A DNA stretch of 64,000 bases from DAIMFL01 sp964372215 (GCA_964372215.1 CAYJQC010000021.1:1-64000); one strand, 5' to 3'. Shown: positions 17,719 through 26,056, counted from the first letter of the stretch. Translations and numbers: made by a program. Notes: generated by a model from the letters alone, not told the origin.

Positions 17719-18933
17719 ATGGGTGATCGCCCCGTCGCCGCGTCGAGCGGCCTGCCCGCAACGGTCTGGCTGCTCGGCTTCACCAGCCTGTTCATGGATG
17801 CGAGCTCGGAGCTGATCCACAGCCTGCTGCCGCTGTTCCTGGTGAGCGGGCTCGGTGCCAGCGTGCTGATGGTCGGCGTCATCGACGGCCTGGCCGAGGC
17901 GACCGCCGCGGTTGCCAAGATCATGTCGGGCGCGCTGTCCGACTGGTTCGGCCGGCGCAAGTGGCTGGCGGTCGCGGGCTACGGCCTCTCGGCCCTGACC
18001 AAGCCGCTGTTCCCGCTGGCCGGCGGAACCGCCGAGGTGTTCGTGGCCCGCTTCTTCGACCGGCTGGGCAAGGGCATCCGCAGCGCGCCGCGCGACGCCC
18101 TGGTGGCCGACGCGGTGCCGGCCGGACTGCGCGGCGCGGCCTACGGCCTGCGGCAGGGGCTGGACACGGTGGGTGCCCTGATCGGGCCGCTCGCCGCGGT
18201 CGGGCTGATGGTGCTGTTCAGCGACGATTTCCGCGCCGTGTTCTGGGTCGCCTGCGTGCCGGCGGCGCTCGCGGTGCTGGTGCTCGCCATCGGCGTCCGG
18301 GAACCACGGGCGGTCAGGCCGGCGCGCCGGCCGCGGTTCCCGCTGCACCGGACCGAACTGGCGCGGCTCGGCGGCGGGTTCTGGCTGCTGATCGCGGTGC
18401 TATTCCTGCTGCTGCTGCCGCGCTTCAGCGAGGCCTTCATGCTGCTGCGCGCCGAGGATGCCGGCCTCGGCCTGGCCTGGGTGCCGCTGGTGCTGGCGGC
18501 GATGAACCTGGTGGCGGCGGCGCTGTCGCTGCCGGTCGGCCGGCTGTCCGACCGCATCGGCCGGCGCGGGCTGGCCGCCGCCGGCTTCGCCGTGCTGGTG
18601 CTCGCCCATCTCGTGCTGATGCTGGCGAGCGTCCCGGCCCTGGTGTTCCTCGGCGCCGGGCTGTGGGGCCTGCATCTCGGCGTCACCCAGGGGGTGCTCG
18701 CCGCGCTGATCGCCGACCTGGCGCCGGTCGAGCTGCGCGGCACCGCCTTCGGGGTGTTCCACCTGGCCTCCGGCCTCGCCATCCTGGTCGGCAGCGTCGG
18801 CGCCGGCTGGCTGTGGGACGGGTTCGGCGCCGGAACCGCCTTCGGCGTGGCGGCGGCGACCGGCACCGCCGGCCTCATCGCCTTCCTGCTGCTGCCGGCG
18901 TCGCGGCCGGACGGGACGGCGATGCGCCGCTAG
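17719..18933 (+). CDS. MFS transporter
   Basis: 404 residues with 12 predicted transmembrane helices. It has an MFS cytoplasmic loop after helix 2 (SGALSDWFGRRKWL) and a repeat of it in the second half (PVGRLSDRIGRRGLA). The segment FDRLGKGIRSAPRDALVAD, after helix 3, occurs in a subgroup of MFS proteins whose substrates are not well defined. The ATG at 17719 was chosen over a GTG nine bases earlier. It probably follows the ACT gene in one transcript. Confidence 0.85.
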   Translation: MGDRPVAASSGLPATVWLLGFTSLFMDASSELIHSLLPLFLVSGLGASVLMVGVIDGLAEATAAVAKIMSGALSDWFGRRKWLAVAGYGLSALTKPLFPLAGGTAEVFVARFFDRLGKGIRSAPRDALVADAVPAGLRGAAYGLRQGLDTVGALIGPLAAVGLMVLFSDDFRAVFWVACVPAALAVLVLAIGVREPRAVRPARRPRFPLHRTELARLGGGFWLLIAVLFLLLLPRFSEAFMLLRAEDAGLGLAWVPLVLAAMNLVAAALSLPVGRLSDRIGRRGLAAAGFAVLVLAHLVLMLASVPALVFLGAGLWGLHLGVTQGVLAALIADLAPVELRGTAFGVFHLASGLAILVGSVGAGWLWDGFGAGTAFGVAAATGTAGLIAFLLLPASRPDGTAMRR

Positions 18934-19051
18934 TCTGGTTGACCGCGACTCGCCATGTCGCGCTTTGCCGACCAGTGTGGTCAGGCCGCCGGATGCGGTT
19001 CCGCATTCACGGGCGCATTCGCAGCGACGCCGGGCGTCGGCCCGTCGCCGA

Positions 19052-19276
19052 TCAGCTGCGGCGCAGGCGGCTGACCACCACGAGCACGACGCCGACGCCG
19101 ATCGCGGCGAAGCCGGCCATCGGCGGCAGGGCGACGGTGTCGGTGGTTTCCGCCTGGATGGCCGCGTCGCCGACCTGCACCAGGGTCTCGGTCTTGGTCA
19201 TGTCGAATTGGCCGATCAGGAGAATGGCGACGCCGGCGACGATCAACACGGCGCCGAGGATCAGCAGCGGCTTCAT
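19052..19276 (-). CDS. Small two-helix membrane protein
   Basis: 74 residues: MKPLLILGAVLIVAGVAILL forms the first helix, then a 30-residue polar loop rich in Thr and Glu, then a second helix (PMAGFAAIGVGVVLVVVS) and a basic end RLRRS. The start at 19276 has AAGGAG at a good distance. The layout resembles DUF3185-type proteins, though the match is only by pattern. It continues in frame from the aldo/keto reductase stump upstream, but its own ribosome-binding site marks it as a separate gene. Confidence 0.7.
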   Translation of the reverse strand: MKPLLILGAVLIVAGVAILLIGQFDMTKTETLVQVGDAAIQAETTDTVALPPMAGFAAIGVGVVLVVVSRLRRS

Positions 19277-19399
19277 GGGCGGGCTCCTTGTCTGGGTCGC
19301 CGGTCCGGCGAATCGGTACGGCGCGCAGTATAGCCCGCCGGCTTCGCCGGTCCGAACGCCGCGCCCGGCCCAGGAATACTGCAGGAACAGCAGCTTGAC

Positions 19400-19597
19400 C
19401 TTGCCGACCGGCTTCTCGTTCTCGAACGGCCCGTAGACCTCGGCGGTGTCGAAGAAGGTCACGCCGATCTCGACGGCGCGGCGCAGGGTGCGGATGGCGC
19501 CCGCCTCCTCTTGCCCGCGATGGGCGAAGCTCATTCCCATGCAGCCGAGCCCGACCGCGGAAACGCTGAGGCTGTCGCCGAGCCGACGTGACCGCAT
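19400..19597 (-). pseudogene. Aldo/keto reductase N-terminal stump
   Basis: Sixty-six codons match the start of an aldo/keto reductase: MRSRRLGDSLSVSAVGLGCM, then GMSFAHR and AVEIGVTFFDTAEVYGPFEN with the catalytic Asp and Tyr. The homology then stops abruptly, and the remaining 250 or so residues of the barrel are absent. The frame runs on into the small membrane protein. This is the 5' remnant of a deleted gene. Confidence 0.82.
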
Positions 19598-19738
19598 GGG
19601 GGTCTTCTGATTCGAGGCGCGCGGGAGTCGGCACGTTGCATGCCGCGGCGCAGGACCAATCGATAGATGGGGAGCCGGCGACGCTTGGCCATGGGAGCCT
19701 TGCTCTTGCCCATCAATTTCCCCACTACCGCGCGATAG

Positions 19739-19790
19739 AGCGTGATCCGATCGAACTCACTCGGTTCGATCGGTGAATCACGCTCTACTC
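19739..19790. repeat. Inverted repeat adjoining family-D copy 2
   Basis: Arms AGCGTGATCCGATCGAA and TTCGATCGGTGAATCACGCT face each other across about 9 bp, forming a strong hairpin whose right arm is the left end of the family-D element. In copy 1 (10755) the left arm is missing because the metZ relic abuts the element. The complete element is therefore a double hairpin. The surrounding 19598-20007 gap contains no gene that can be supported. Confidence 0.7.
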
Positions 19791-19850
19791 TATCGAAAGA
19801 AGTGCACGATTCACCGATCAGGTTGAGTCAACCTGATCGGATCGTGCCCT
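19774..19850. repeat. Family-D repeat, copy 2
   Basis: The 77-bp partner of 10755-10831 with four substitutions. Its 3' half is a long perfect hairpin: CCGATCAGGTTGA paired with CAACCTGATCGG, extended by outer arms CACGAT/ATCGTG. The sequence preserves pairing better than copy 1. Confidence 0.85.
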
Positions 19851-19901
19851 GGAATTCCCCGATTGAACAATTCCGCGCGCGGATTGACACTTCGACGCCA
19901 T

Positions 19902-19943
19902 GCCGCCCCGGATGCGCCGCCCCGGATGCGCCGCCCCGGATGC
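19902..19943. repeat. Three tandem 14-bp repeats
   Basis: Three exact copies of GCCGCCCCGGATGC lie about 60 bp before the ECF sigma gene start. The copy number could vary by slippage, and the repeat sits where a leader or promoter of the sigma gene would be. Confidence 0.8.
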
Positions 19944-20007
19944 GCCGACCGGGCTGATGCCGCCGGTCGCCGGATCGTCCGTGTCCCGCCGCCGTGAGAG
20001 GCCCCTC

Positions 20008-20940
20008 ATGGATTCACCTGTCGACGCTGCCGCCCGCGTCAATTTTCATCTCGACACTTTCGAAAGCCAGCGGTCGCGGCTGCGCGGCCTCGCCTATCGC
20101 ATGCTGGGCTCGGTCGGCGACGCTGACGACGTGCTGCAGGACGCCTATCTGCGCTGGCACGCGGCCCAGGCGGATGGGCGAACCGATGGCGTCCGCGTCC
20201 CCGCCGCCTGGCTTACCACCATGGTCACCCGGCTGTGCATCGATCGCCTGCGCACGGTGCAGGCGGAGCGCGCGGCCTATGTCGGGCCGTGGCTGCCGGA
20301 GCCGTGGATGGGGGGAACCGAGGCCAGCGACCGGACGGAGGACGCGCCGGACCATCGCCTCGATCGCGCCGCCGACCTGTCGGTCGCCTTCCTGCTACTG
20401 CTCGAGCGGCTGGCGCCGGAGGAGCGGGCGGCGCTACTGCTGCACGACGTGTTCGAGGTCGGCTACGGCGACATCGCCGAGACGCTGGGCAAGACCGAGG
20501 CCGCCTGCCGCCAGGTCGTCTCGAGGGCGCGGAGTCGGGTGCAGCAGGATCGTCCGCGGTTCGCGGCCGACGAGGCTGCGCGCCGGCGGCTGCTCGACAG
20601 CTACCTGGCAGCGGGCCAGACGGGCGATACCGGGACCCTGCTCAGGATACTGGCGCCGAACGCCAGCTACAGCTCCGACGGCGGCGGCAAGGCCTGGGCG
20701 GCGCGCAATGTCATCGTCGGTGCGGCGAAAATCGCCCGCCTGCTCGTTGGCGTCTCCCCGAAATTGCCGCCCCGGCTCGTTCACCGGACCACCCGGATCA
20801 ACGGCGAAGTCGGGCAGGTCTCCTATCTCGACGGCCGGCCCTGGTCGGCGCTCACCTTCGATACCGACGGCGAACGGATCACGGCGGTGTACCGGGTGCT
20901 CAATCCGGACAAGCTCGCCCATCTTCCGGCGCCGGGCTGA
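20008..20940 (+). CDS. ECF41-group sigma factor with C-terminal NTF2-like domain
   Basis: 310 residues. Sigma region 2 (YRMLGSVGDADDVLQDAYLR) and region 4 (SVAFLLLLERLAPEERAALL, YGDIAETLGKTEAACRQVVS) are followed by a SnoaL/NTF2-like regulatory domain. All three ECF41 signatures are present: WLPEP at 95-99 in the linker, DGGGK at 224-228 and NPDKL at 299-303 near the C-terminus. In this group the fused domain replaces an anti-sigma factor and modulates activity. The ATG at 20008 was chosen because upstream codons are tandem repeats. The gene is followed by a CMD gene, the usual ECF41 target. Confidence 0.93.
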   Translation: MDSPVDAAARVNFHLDTFESQRSRLRGLAYRMLGSVGDADDVLQDAYLRWHAAQADGRTDGVRVPAAWLTTMVTRLCIDRLRTVQAERAAYVGPWLPEPWMGGTEASDRTEDAPDHRLDRAADLSVAFLLLLERLAPEERAALLLHDVFEVGYGDIAETLGKTEAACRQVVSRARSRVQQDRPRFAADEAARRRLLDSYLAAGQTGDTGTLLRILAPNASYSSDGGGKAWAARNVIVGAAKIARLLVGVSPKLPPRLVHRTTRINGEVGQVSYLDGRPWSALTFDTDGERITAVYRVLNPDKLAHLPAPG

Positions 20941-20962
20941 GCCCGCAAATTGTCTTCCCGCC

Positions 20963-20989
20963 TGTCACAGGCCGGCCTTCCCGTCCGTC
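20963..20989 (+). promoter_or_regulatory. ECF41-type promoter of the CMD-cupin pair
   Basis: TGTCACA at 20963-20969, a 16-bp spacer and CGTC at 20986-20989 reproduce the published ECF41 target promoter (TGTCACA-N16-CGTC) exactly. The motif lies 56 bp before the CMD start codon. No equivalent motif was found before the sigma gene itself. Confidence 0.88.
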
Positions 20990-21045
20990 ATGTCATCGAA
21001 AGCGGCGCAATCCGGTGCCGCCGCCGGTGACAGACGGAGAGGAAG

Positions 21046-21504
21046 ATGAAGGAACGCCTGAACGCCCAGACCGCCGCCCCCGAGGCCATGAAGCCCCTGC
21101 TGGGGCTGCAGCGCTATACCGAGACTTGCGGCCTCGAGCCGTCGCTTCTCGAGCTGGTGAAGACCCGGGCTTCGCAGATCAACGGCTGCGCCTTCTGCAT
21201 CGAAATGCATACCCGCGAGGCGCGCGCGAAGAGCGAGAGCGAGGCGCGGCTGCATCTCCTGAGCGCTTGGCGCGAATCGCCGCTCTACACGGCGCGGGAG
21301 CGCGCGGCCCTGGCCTGGACCGAGGCGCTGACCCGGCTGGCCGACACCCACGCGCCGGACGAGGTGTACGAGGAGGCGCGGGCGCAGTTCTCTGAAAAGG
21401 ATCTCGCCAATCTCTCGGTCGCCATCGGCATGATCAATGTATGGAACCGGCTGGCCGTGGGCTTCCGCTATGTCCACCCGGTCCAGACGGAAGTCGCGGC
21501 ATGA
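21046..21504 (+). CDS. Carboxymuconolactone decarboxylase family protein (AhpD-like)
   Basis: 152 residues. The redox motif GCAFCIEMH has cysteines at 48 and 51 and His 55, as in AhpD-like peroxidase partners. The helices LVKTRASQINGCAF and LTRLADTHAPDEVYE are conserved in the CMD family. A ribosome-binding site AGAGGAAG precedes the ATG. The gene sits behind a perfect ECF41 promoter next to its sigma gene, and CMD proteins are the commonest ECF41 targets. A role in oxidative or electrophile stress is inferred from this context. Confidence 0.9.
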   Translation: MKERLNAQTAAPEAMKPLLGLQRYTETCGLEPSLLELVKTRASQINGCAFCIEMHTREARAKSESEARLHLLSAWRESPLYTARERAALAWTEALTRLADTHAPDEVYEEARAQFSEKDLANLSVAIGMINVWNRLAVGFRYVHPVQTEVAA

Positions 21505-21950
21505 CCGGGATCTCGCGGAAGGCGTTGAGCCGCCGGGCCGGATGGCTCGGCGGCGCGGCGATTGCCGCCGCCGCCGTCTCCTTCGCCGTGCTGCCGGCGC
21601 ATGACGCGCCGGCCCATGCGGTCGGCGAATCGGTGGCGCCGGTCTTCAGCCAGCCACTGCCCAATGTCCCCGGCAGCAGCCTGACCGCCGTCGTGGTCGA
21701 CTACGCGCCGGGGGGAAAGTCGGACGCGCATCACCATGCCGGATCGGTCTTCGCCTATGTGCTGTCGGGCGAGATTCTCTCGAAGCTGGATGACGGGCCG
21801 GAGGTGGTCTATCACGCCGGCGAAAGCTTCTTCGAGCCGCCCGGGACCCGCCACGCGGTGAGCGCCAACGCCAGCCAGACCGAACCGGCGCGCCTCCTCG
21901 CCATCATCGTCGCCGAAACCGGCGCGAAGCTCACCGTCAGCGACGAGTGA
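21501..21950 (+). CDS. Exported cupin-domain protein
   Basis: 149 residues. An N-terminal twin-Arg-containing signal (SRRAGWLGGAAIAAAAVSF) precedes a single cupin barrel. Metal-ligand histidines HHH are at 77-79 in KSDAHHHAGSVFAYVLSGE, and the second motif is FFEPPGTRHAVS. The ATG overlaps the CMD stop (ATGA), so the two are co-translated and share the ECF41 promoter. Similar cupins accompany CMD genes in other genomes. The reaction is unknown. Confidence 0.85.
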   Translation: MTGISRKALSRRAGWLGGAAIAAAAVSFAVLPAHDAPAHAVGESVAPVFSQPLPNVPGSSLTAVVVDYAPGGKSDAHHHAGSVFAYVLSGEILSKLDDGPEVVYHAGESFFEPPGTRHAVSANASQTEPARLLAIIVAETGAKLTVSDE

Positions 21951-21951
21951 G

Positions 21952-23115
21952 TCAGAGAGGCTTGCCCACGGGGCGCGGGCCCGCCACCAGCGCCGCCGCG
22001 GCCAGCAGCGCCGCGGCGGCCACCAGCGAGGGCGCCGTGAAGCTGTTGCCGATCTCGTAGGCGTATCCGGCGAAGCTCGGCCCCACCATCTGGCCGATGC
22101 CGAAGGCGCCGGTCATCACCGCGATGGTGGCGCGCGGATCGCCGCGCGCCAGGTTGCGGGCGGCGACGAGGCCGACGGCGGTGATGCCGACGAAGGTGCC
22201 GCCGAGCAGGGCCGCCGACGCGATCACGGCCGCGCCACCCGTGGCCAGCACGCTGGCGGCGACGCCGACCGCCTCGACCACGCAGGCGACGGCGAAGGCG
22301 CGGCGATTGCCGATACGCCGCGCGGTCCGGTTCCACAGCGCCACCGACGGAATCGCGGCGAGTCCTACGGTCAGCCAGACGCCGGCTTCGATGCCGCGCA
22401 GCGCCGGCGTCTCGCGCACCATGGCCGAGACGAAGGTCGCGGTGATGACGTAGCCGAAGCCGAACAGCCCGTAGGCGACGATCAGCCTGGCGAGCTGCCG
22501 ATCGACCGGCGCGCGCGTCGTCGCGGGCGGCGCCGGCGTTGCCGCCGTTTCCGCCGGCAGCGCCCAGGCGGCGGCGGCGAAGGCCAGCGCCGAAACCGCG
22601 CCGCCCGCCAGCCACTGCCCGCGCCAGTCCAGCCCGGCGGCGGCGAGCCCGGCGACCATGAGCGCGGAGACGGCGATGCCGAAGCCGACTCCGGCGAAAT
22701 GCACGGCGGACAGGCTCGGCCGCTCGGCCCGCGTCAGCCGGTCGAGCACCAGGGACGAGGCCAGGATGAGCACGAAGGCGCTGGCGACGCCGCCGACGAA
22801 GCGCAGCGCCAGGAACGCCGGCAGCGCGTCGGTCAGCGCCATGGCGCCGGTGCTGAGCGCGCTCGCCGCCATGGCGGCGACGAGCCAGCGCCGCCGCGGG
22901 CCCGGCAGCGGCGCCGCGGCCGCGAAGGCGCCGATGAGATAGCCGAGGAAATTGGCCGAGGCGATCAGGCCGGCCTCCGGCTTGGCCAGCCCCAGCGCCT
23001 CGATCATGAAGGGCAGGATCGGGGTGTAGGCGAAGCGCCCGATGCCCATTGCGGCGGCCATGGCGAGGCCGCCGCCGAGGGCGATGGCGATCGGGCGAGG
23101 GTTATCGCGACTCAC
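21952..23115 (-). CDS. YbfB/YjiJ-family MFS transporter
   Basis: 387 residues, 12 helices. The N-terminal GLAMAAAMGIGRFAYTPILP is the hallmark of the YbfB/YjiJ group of MFS proteins. AGLIASANFLGYLIGAF and the second-half SVALWNRTARRIGNRRAF loop agree with it. The substrate is not known for this group. The stop codon is one base from the convergent cupin gene. Confidence 0.87.
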   Translation of the reverse strand: MSRDNPRPIAIALGGGLAMAAAMGIGRFAYTPILPFMIEALGLAKPEAGLIASANFLGYLIGAFAAAAPLPGPRRRWLVAAMAASALSTGAMALTDALPAFLALRFVGGVASAFVLILASSLVLDRLTRAERPSLSAVHFAGVGFGIAVSALMVAGLAAAGLDWRGQWLAGGAVSALAFAAAAWALPAETAATPAPPATTRAPVDRQLARLIVAYGLFGFGYVITATFVSAMVRETPALRGIEAGVWLTVGLAAIPSVALWNRTARRIGNRRAFAVACVVEAVGVAASVLATGGAAVIASAALLGGTFVGITAVGLVAARNLARGDPRATIAVMTGAFGIGQMVGPSFAGYAYEIGNSFTAPSLVAAAALLAAAALVAGPRPVGKPL

Positions 23116-23254
23116 ACGGCCACCTTACGCGGCGCGGCCGGCCTGAAGGTGCCGAACGCTTGACGCTGTGCGATGTTGCACGAACGACCTCCTCGGCACG
23201 CCGCGCCGCGCCGACGGGGGTAGGGGGCGTGGGGAAAATCGGGAACCAAACGCA

Positions 23255-23476
23255 ATGGACATCAGCTTCGATCTGATCATCGGAATCGTCGCCGTCTTCA
23301 TAGGGTGCGCCACCCTGCTGGCGAGGATCTTCGGCTGGCACGGCCTGTTGTCCAAGCGGGAGCTCATGAAACAGAAATTTGGCGATCGGGCCGGCGATCT
23401 GATCCATCTGGCGGCCTACACGATTGTCCCGATCGTTGCCGGTCTGGTCTTCCTGCGCCGCACGTTCGCCCTATGA
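23255..23476 (+). CDS. Small membrane protein, unknown function
   Basis: 73 residues: a first hydrophobic helix (FDLIIGIVAVFIGCATLLAR), a basic loop (SKRELMKQKFGDRAG) and a second helix (AAYTIVPIVAGLVFL) ending in RRTFAL. The start at 23255 lies behind a GGGGAAAA-like stretch. It converges with rsmD and overlaps its stop codon by 6 bp. No family could be assigned. Confidence 0.6.
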   Translation: MDISFDLIIGIVAVFIGCATLLARIFGWHGLLSKRELMKQKFGDRAGDLIHLAAYTIVPIVAGLVFLRRTFAL

Positions 23477-24049
23477 GTATCTCATGAACACCAGCTTCGC
23501 CTTGCCGTAGCTGCGCTCGTCGGTGATTTCGAATCCGGCGGGCGCGGTGCCGTGCTCGGTCCTGTCGACCTCGAGCACGCAGATCGCGCCTGGCGCGATC
23601 CAGCCGGCCGCGGCCAGGGCGGTCAATGCGGCGGAGCCGAGGCCCGACTTGTAGGGCGGATCGAGGAACACCAGGGAGCAGGGCGTGCCCGACGGCCCGG
23701 CCAGCGGTCGCGGCGGCCTGGTCGCGTCGCATTGGAACAGGGTGACCTGCGCCAGCTCGCCGAGGGTCCGCGCATTGGCCCTGATGCAGGCGATGGAGTC
23801 CGCGTCGCGGTCCATGGCGACCAGGCGCTCGGCGCCGCGCGACACCGCCTCGAGGCCGAGCGCGCCGGTGCCGGCGAAGGCGTCCAGCACATGCGCGCCG
23901 CGCAGCGGCGACACGCCGTCCGCGGAAAACTTCCCGTGCTCGAGGATGTTGAACAGGGATTCGCGGGCGCGGTCGGAGGTCGGGCGCACGTCGTGGCCCT
24001 CGGGCGCCGCGAGCGCGCGGCCGCGATGGCGGCCGCCGATGATCCTCAT
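23471..24049 (-). CDS. rsmD: 16S rRNA (guanine966-N2)-methyltransferase
   Basis: 192 residues, the usual RsmD length. It begins MRIIGGRHRGRALAAPEGHD and has the substrate-side motif RPTSDRARESLFNIL, the SAM-binding loop LDAFAGTGALGLEAVSRGA and the catalytic LDPPY. It methylates G966 in the 30S decoding region. It lies 24 bp downstream of rluB, the common rRNA-modification pair, and is probably co-transcribed with it. Confidence 0.95.
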   Translation of the reverse strand: MRIIGGRHRGRALAAPEGHDVRPTSDRARESLFNILEHGKFSADGVSPLRGAHVLDAFAGTGALGLEAVSRGAERLVAMDRDADSIACIRANARTLGELAQVTLFQCDATRPPRPLAGPSGTPCSLVFLDPPYKSGLGSAALTALAAAGWIAPGAICVLEVDRTEHGTAPAGFEITDERSYGKAKLVFMRYS

Positions 24050-24073
24050 CGCGCCGGCCTCACGGCGCCGCGG

Positions 24074-24988
24074 TCACGGCCGCCGGCGGGCCGCGCCGGC
24101 CGCCTTGCGACGTGCACCAGCAGTGCCGCCGGCGGGCCTGGCCTTGCCGTCCCTGGCCGCGCTGTCCCTGGCGGCCTGGGGATTGCCGTGCGGCGGCTTC
24201 TTCGGCGCTTGGCGGCGCTGCGCCGTGCCGCTGCGGTCGCGCTGTACCCCGAGCTGGTCCTTGAGCACGCGGCCCGGCACCTCCTCGGTCTGGCTCGGCT
24301 CCAGCGCGCCGAGCTGGAACGGCCCGTAGGCGACCCGGATCAGGCGCGAGACCTTCCACCCGAGATGCTCGCAGACCCGGCGGATCTCGCGATTCTTGCC
24401 CTCGGTCAGGCTCATGGTGAGCCAGGCGTTGTCGCCCTGCTGGCGGTCGAGGGTGGCGCGGATGGCACCGTACTTCACCCCGTCGACAGTGACGCCTTTG
24501 TCCAGCGTGGCGAGCCGCGCCGGATCGACCTTGCCGTAGACCCGCACCCGATAGCGCCGCGACCAGCCGGTCGACGGCAGCTCGAGCCGGCGGGCGAGCT
24601 CGCCGTCATTGGTGAACAAGAGCAGCCCCTCGGAGCCGAGATCGAGCCGGCCGATGGCGACCACCCGCGGCAGCTCCGGCGGCAGCGCCTGGAACACGGT
24701 GGCGCGGCCCTCGGGATCGCGCGCGGTGGTCAGCAGGCCGCGCGGCTTGTGGAAGCGCCACAGCCGAGTCGCCTGCTTCTCCGGGATCGGCTTGCCGTCG
24801 ACGGTGATGCGGTCGCCGGCCGACACGTTGACGGCGGGGCTCGCGAGCTTGCGGCCGTTGACCGCGACCCGGCCTGCCTCGATCCAGCGCTCGGCGTCGC
24901 GGCGCGAACACAGCCCGACCCGCGCCATCCGCTTGGCGATGCGCTCGGGCTTGTCGTCGGACGCGGCAGCTAGCTTCTTGTCAACCAT
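24074..24988 (-). CDS. rluB: 23S rRNA pseudouridine synthase RluB-like
   Basis: 304 residues. An N-terminal S4 RNA-binding domain (ERIAKRMARVGLCSRRDAER) is followed by the catalytic domain with AIGRLDLGSEGLLLFTNDGE, where Asp is the nucleophile, and LTEGKNREIRRVCEHLG. The RsuA/RluB/E/F pattern plus a basic Ala/Arg/Pro-rich C-terminal tail (last 70 residues) suits RluB, which acts on U2605. The precise site is inferred. The ATG at 24988 precedes VDKKLAAASDDKPERIAK. Confidence 0.9.
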   Translation of the reverse strand: MVDKKLAAASDDKPERIAKRMARVGLCSRRDAERWIEAGRVAVNGRKLASPAVNVSAGDRITVDGKPIPEKQATRLWRFHKPRGLLTTARDPEGRATVFQALPPELPRVVAIGRLDLGSEGLLLFTNDGELARRLELPSTGWSRRYRVRVYGKVDPARLATLDKGVTVDGVKYGAIRATLDRQQGDNAWLTMSLTEGKNREIRRVCEHLGWKVSRLIRVAYGPFQLGALEPSQTEEVPGRVLKDQLGVQRDRSGTAQRRQAPKKPPHGNPQAARDSAARDGKARPAGGTAGARRKAAGAARRRP

Positions 24989-25007
24989 GGCCCTGTCTGG
25001 AAGTGAA

Positions 25008-25183
25008 CCACGGAGACCCGGAGACACAGAGGATGAAATTGAAGATTGTCATGCGCGGACTTGATCCGCGCATCCATCCATCCGTTCGCGCGAACGGCGA
25101 GATGGATCGCCGGGTCGAACCCGGCGATGACAACGAGAGAGACAATCCTCTCTCTTCTCTGTGCCTCGGTGCCTCTGTGGTGT
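25008..25183. repeat. Family-B element inside an outer inverted repeat
   Basis: The core at 25048-25132 is the intact family-B element (GTCATGCGCGGACTTGATCC ... GATGACAA). It is flanked by an imperfect outer inverted repeat: CCACGGAGACCCGGAGACAC on the left (from 25011) and CTGTGCCTCGGTGCCTCTGT on the right (to about 25181). The whole 170-bp block fills the gap between the rluB start and the glutamine amidotransferase stop. Confidence 0.7.
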
Positions 25184-25194
25184 TTCTTGTTTGC

Positions 25195-25917
25195 CTACCG
25201 GCACGCCTTGATAAAGGCGTCGAAGATCTTGTCGTCGCCGACGCTGATCGAATACTCGGGATGCCACTGCACGCCGATGCAATAGCGATAGGCGGGATGC
25301 TCGATGCCCTCGATCACGCCGTCCTCGGCGACCGCGTCGACCACCACGTCCTTGCCGACCGCCTTGACCGCCTGGTGATGGGCGCTGTTGACCGACAGCT
25401 TCCCGGCGCCGCAGATCTTGTGCAGCAGGGTGCCCGGCGCCACGGTGACGATGTGCCCGGCCTCGGTGCGCGGATTCGGCTGCTCGTGGGCCAGCGCGTT
25501 GTCGACCTCGTCGGGGATGTGCTGGATCAGCGTCCCGCCGAGCACCACGTTGAGGAGCTGCTGCCCGCCGCAGATGCCGAGCACCGGCTTGTTCCGCTCC
25601 AGCGCGCCCTTGGTCACGTTGACCTCGAAGGCGGTGCGGCGGTCCTTGGTCCGCACCGTCGGGTGCCGGCGGGTGTCGCCGAACAGCGCCGGGTCGACGT
25701 CGAAATTGCCGCCGGTGACCAGCAGCCCATCGATCTCCTCGAGATAGGCCTCGGCCTGCTCGGGCTCGTGCGGCAGCAGGATCGGCAGGCCGCCGGCCTG
25801 GACCACCGCCGCGCAGTAGTTCTGGCGGAGCGCATACCACGGCAGCTTGGAGTAGCCGCCGGGCTCCTCGGAATCGAGGGTCAAGCCGATGATCGGGCGG
25901 GTCCCTGAGCGGGTCAT
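25195..25917 (-). CDS. Class-I glutamine amidotransferase, gamma-glutamyl-GABA hydrolase-like
   Basis: 240 residues of the peptidase C26/PuuD family. It begins RPIIGLTLDSEEPGGYSK and has YAAAVVQAGGLPILLPH-like (NYCAAVVQAGGLPILLPH) and DGLLVTGGNFDVDPALFG. The nucleophile Cys 116 lies in VLGICGGQQLLNV, and the ending VQWHPEYSIS contains the catalytic His and Glu. Such enzymes hydrolyse gamma-glutamyl amides, for example gamma-glutamyl-GABA in putrescine breakdown. A PuuB-like oxidase is encoded 2 kb away on the same strand, but tadA and an amine oxidase intervene, so a joint pathway is only suggested. Confidence 0.88.
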   Translation of the reverse strand: MTRSGTRPIIGLTLDSEEPGGYSKLPWYALRQNYCAAVVQAGGLPILLPHEPEQAEAYLEEIDGLLVTGGNFDVDPALFGDTRRHPTVRTKDRRTAFEVNVTKGALERNKPVLGICGGQQLLNVVLGGTLIQHIPDEVDNALAHEQPNPRTEAGHIVTVAPGTLLHKICGAGKLSVNSAHHQAVKAVGKDVVVDAVAEDGVIEGIEHPAYRYCIGVQWHPEYSISVGDDKIFDAFIKACR

Positions 25918-26056
25918 GTGGGCGGTCCAGTCCTGCGATGCGGTGCCGGCGATGCTATAGCACATTGCCTTACATGGGCTTAAGTCCCCTGCCGCGCCAG
26001 GGCCGGCCGGCGAAGCCGGTTGACGGCGCCGTCGCCGCCGGGCTCATCTGCCGGCC

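Noticed and set aside
19850..20007. An ECF41-type promoter before the sigma gene
   Set aside because: Only a TTGACAC-like sequence was seen, not TGTCACA with CGTC at 16 bp.
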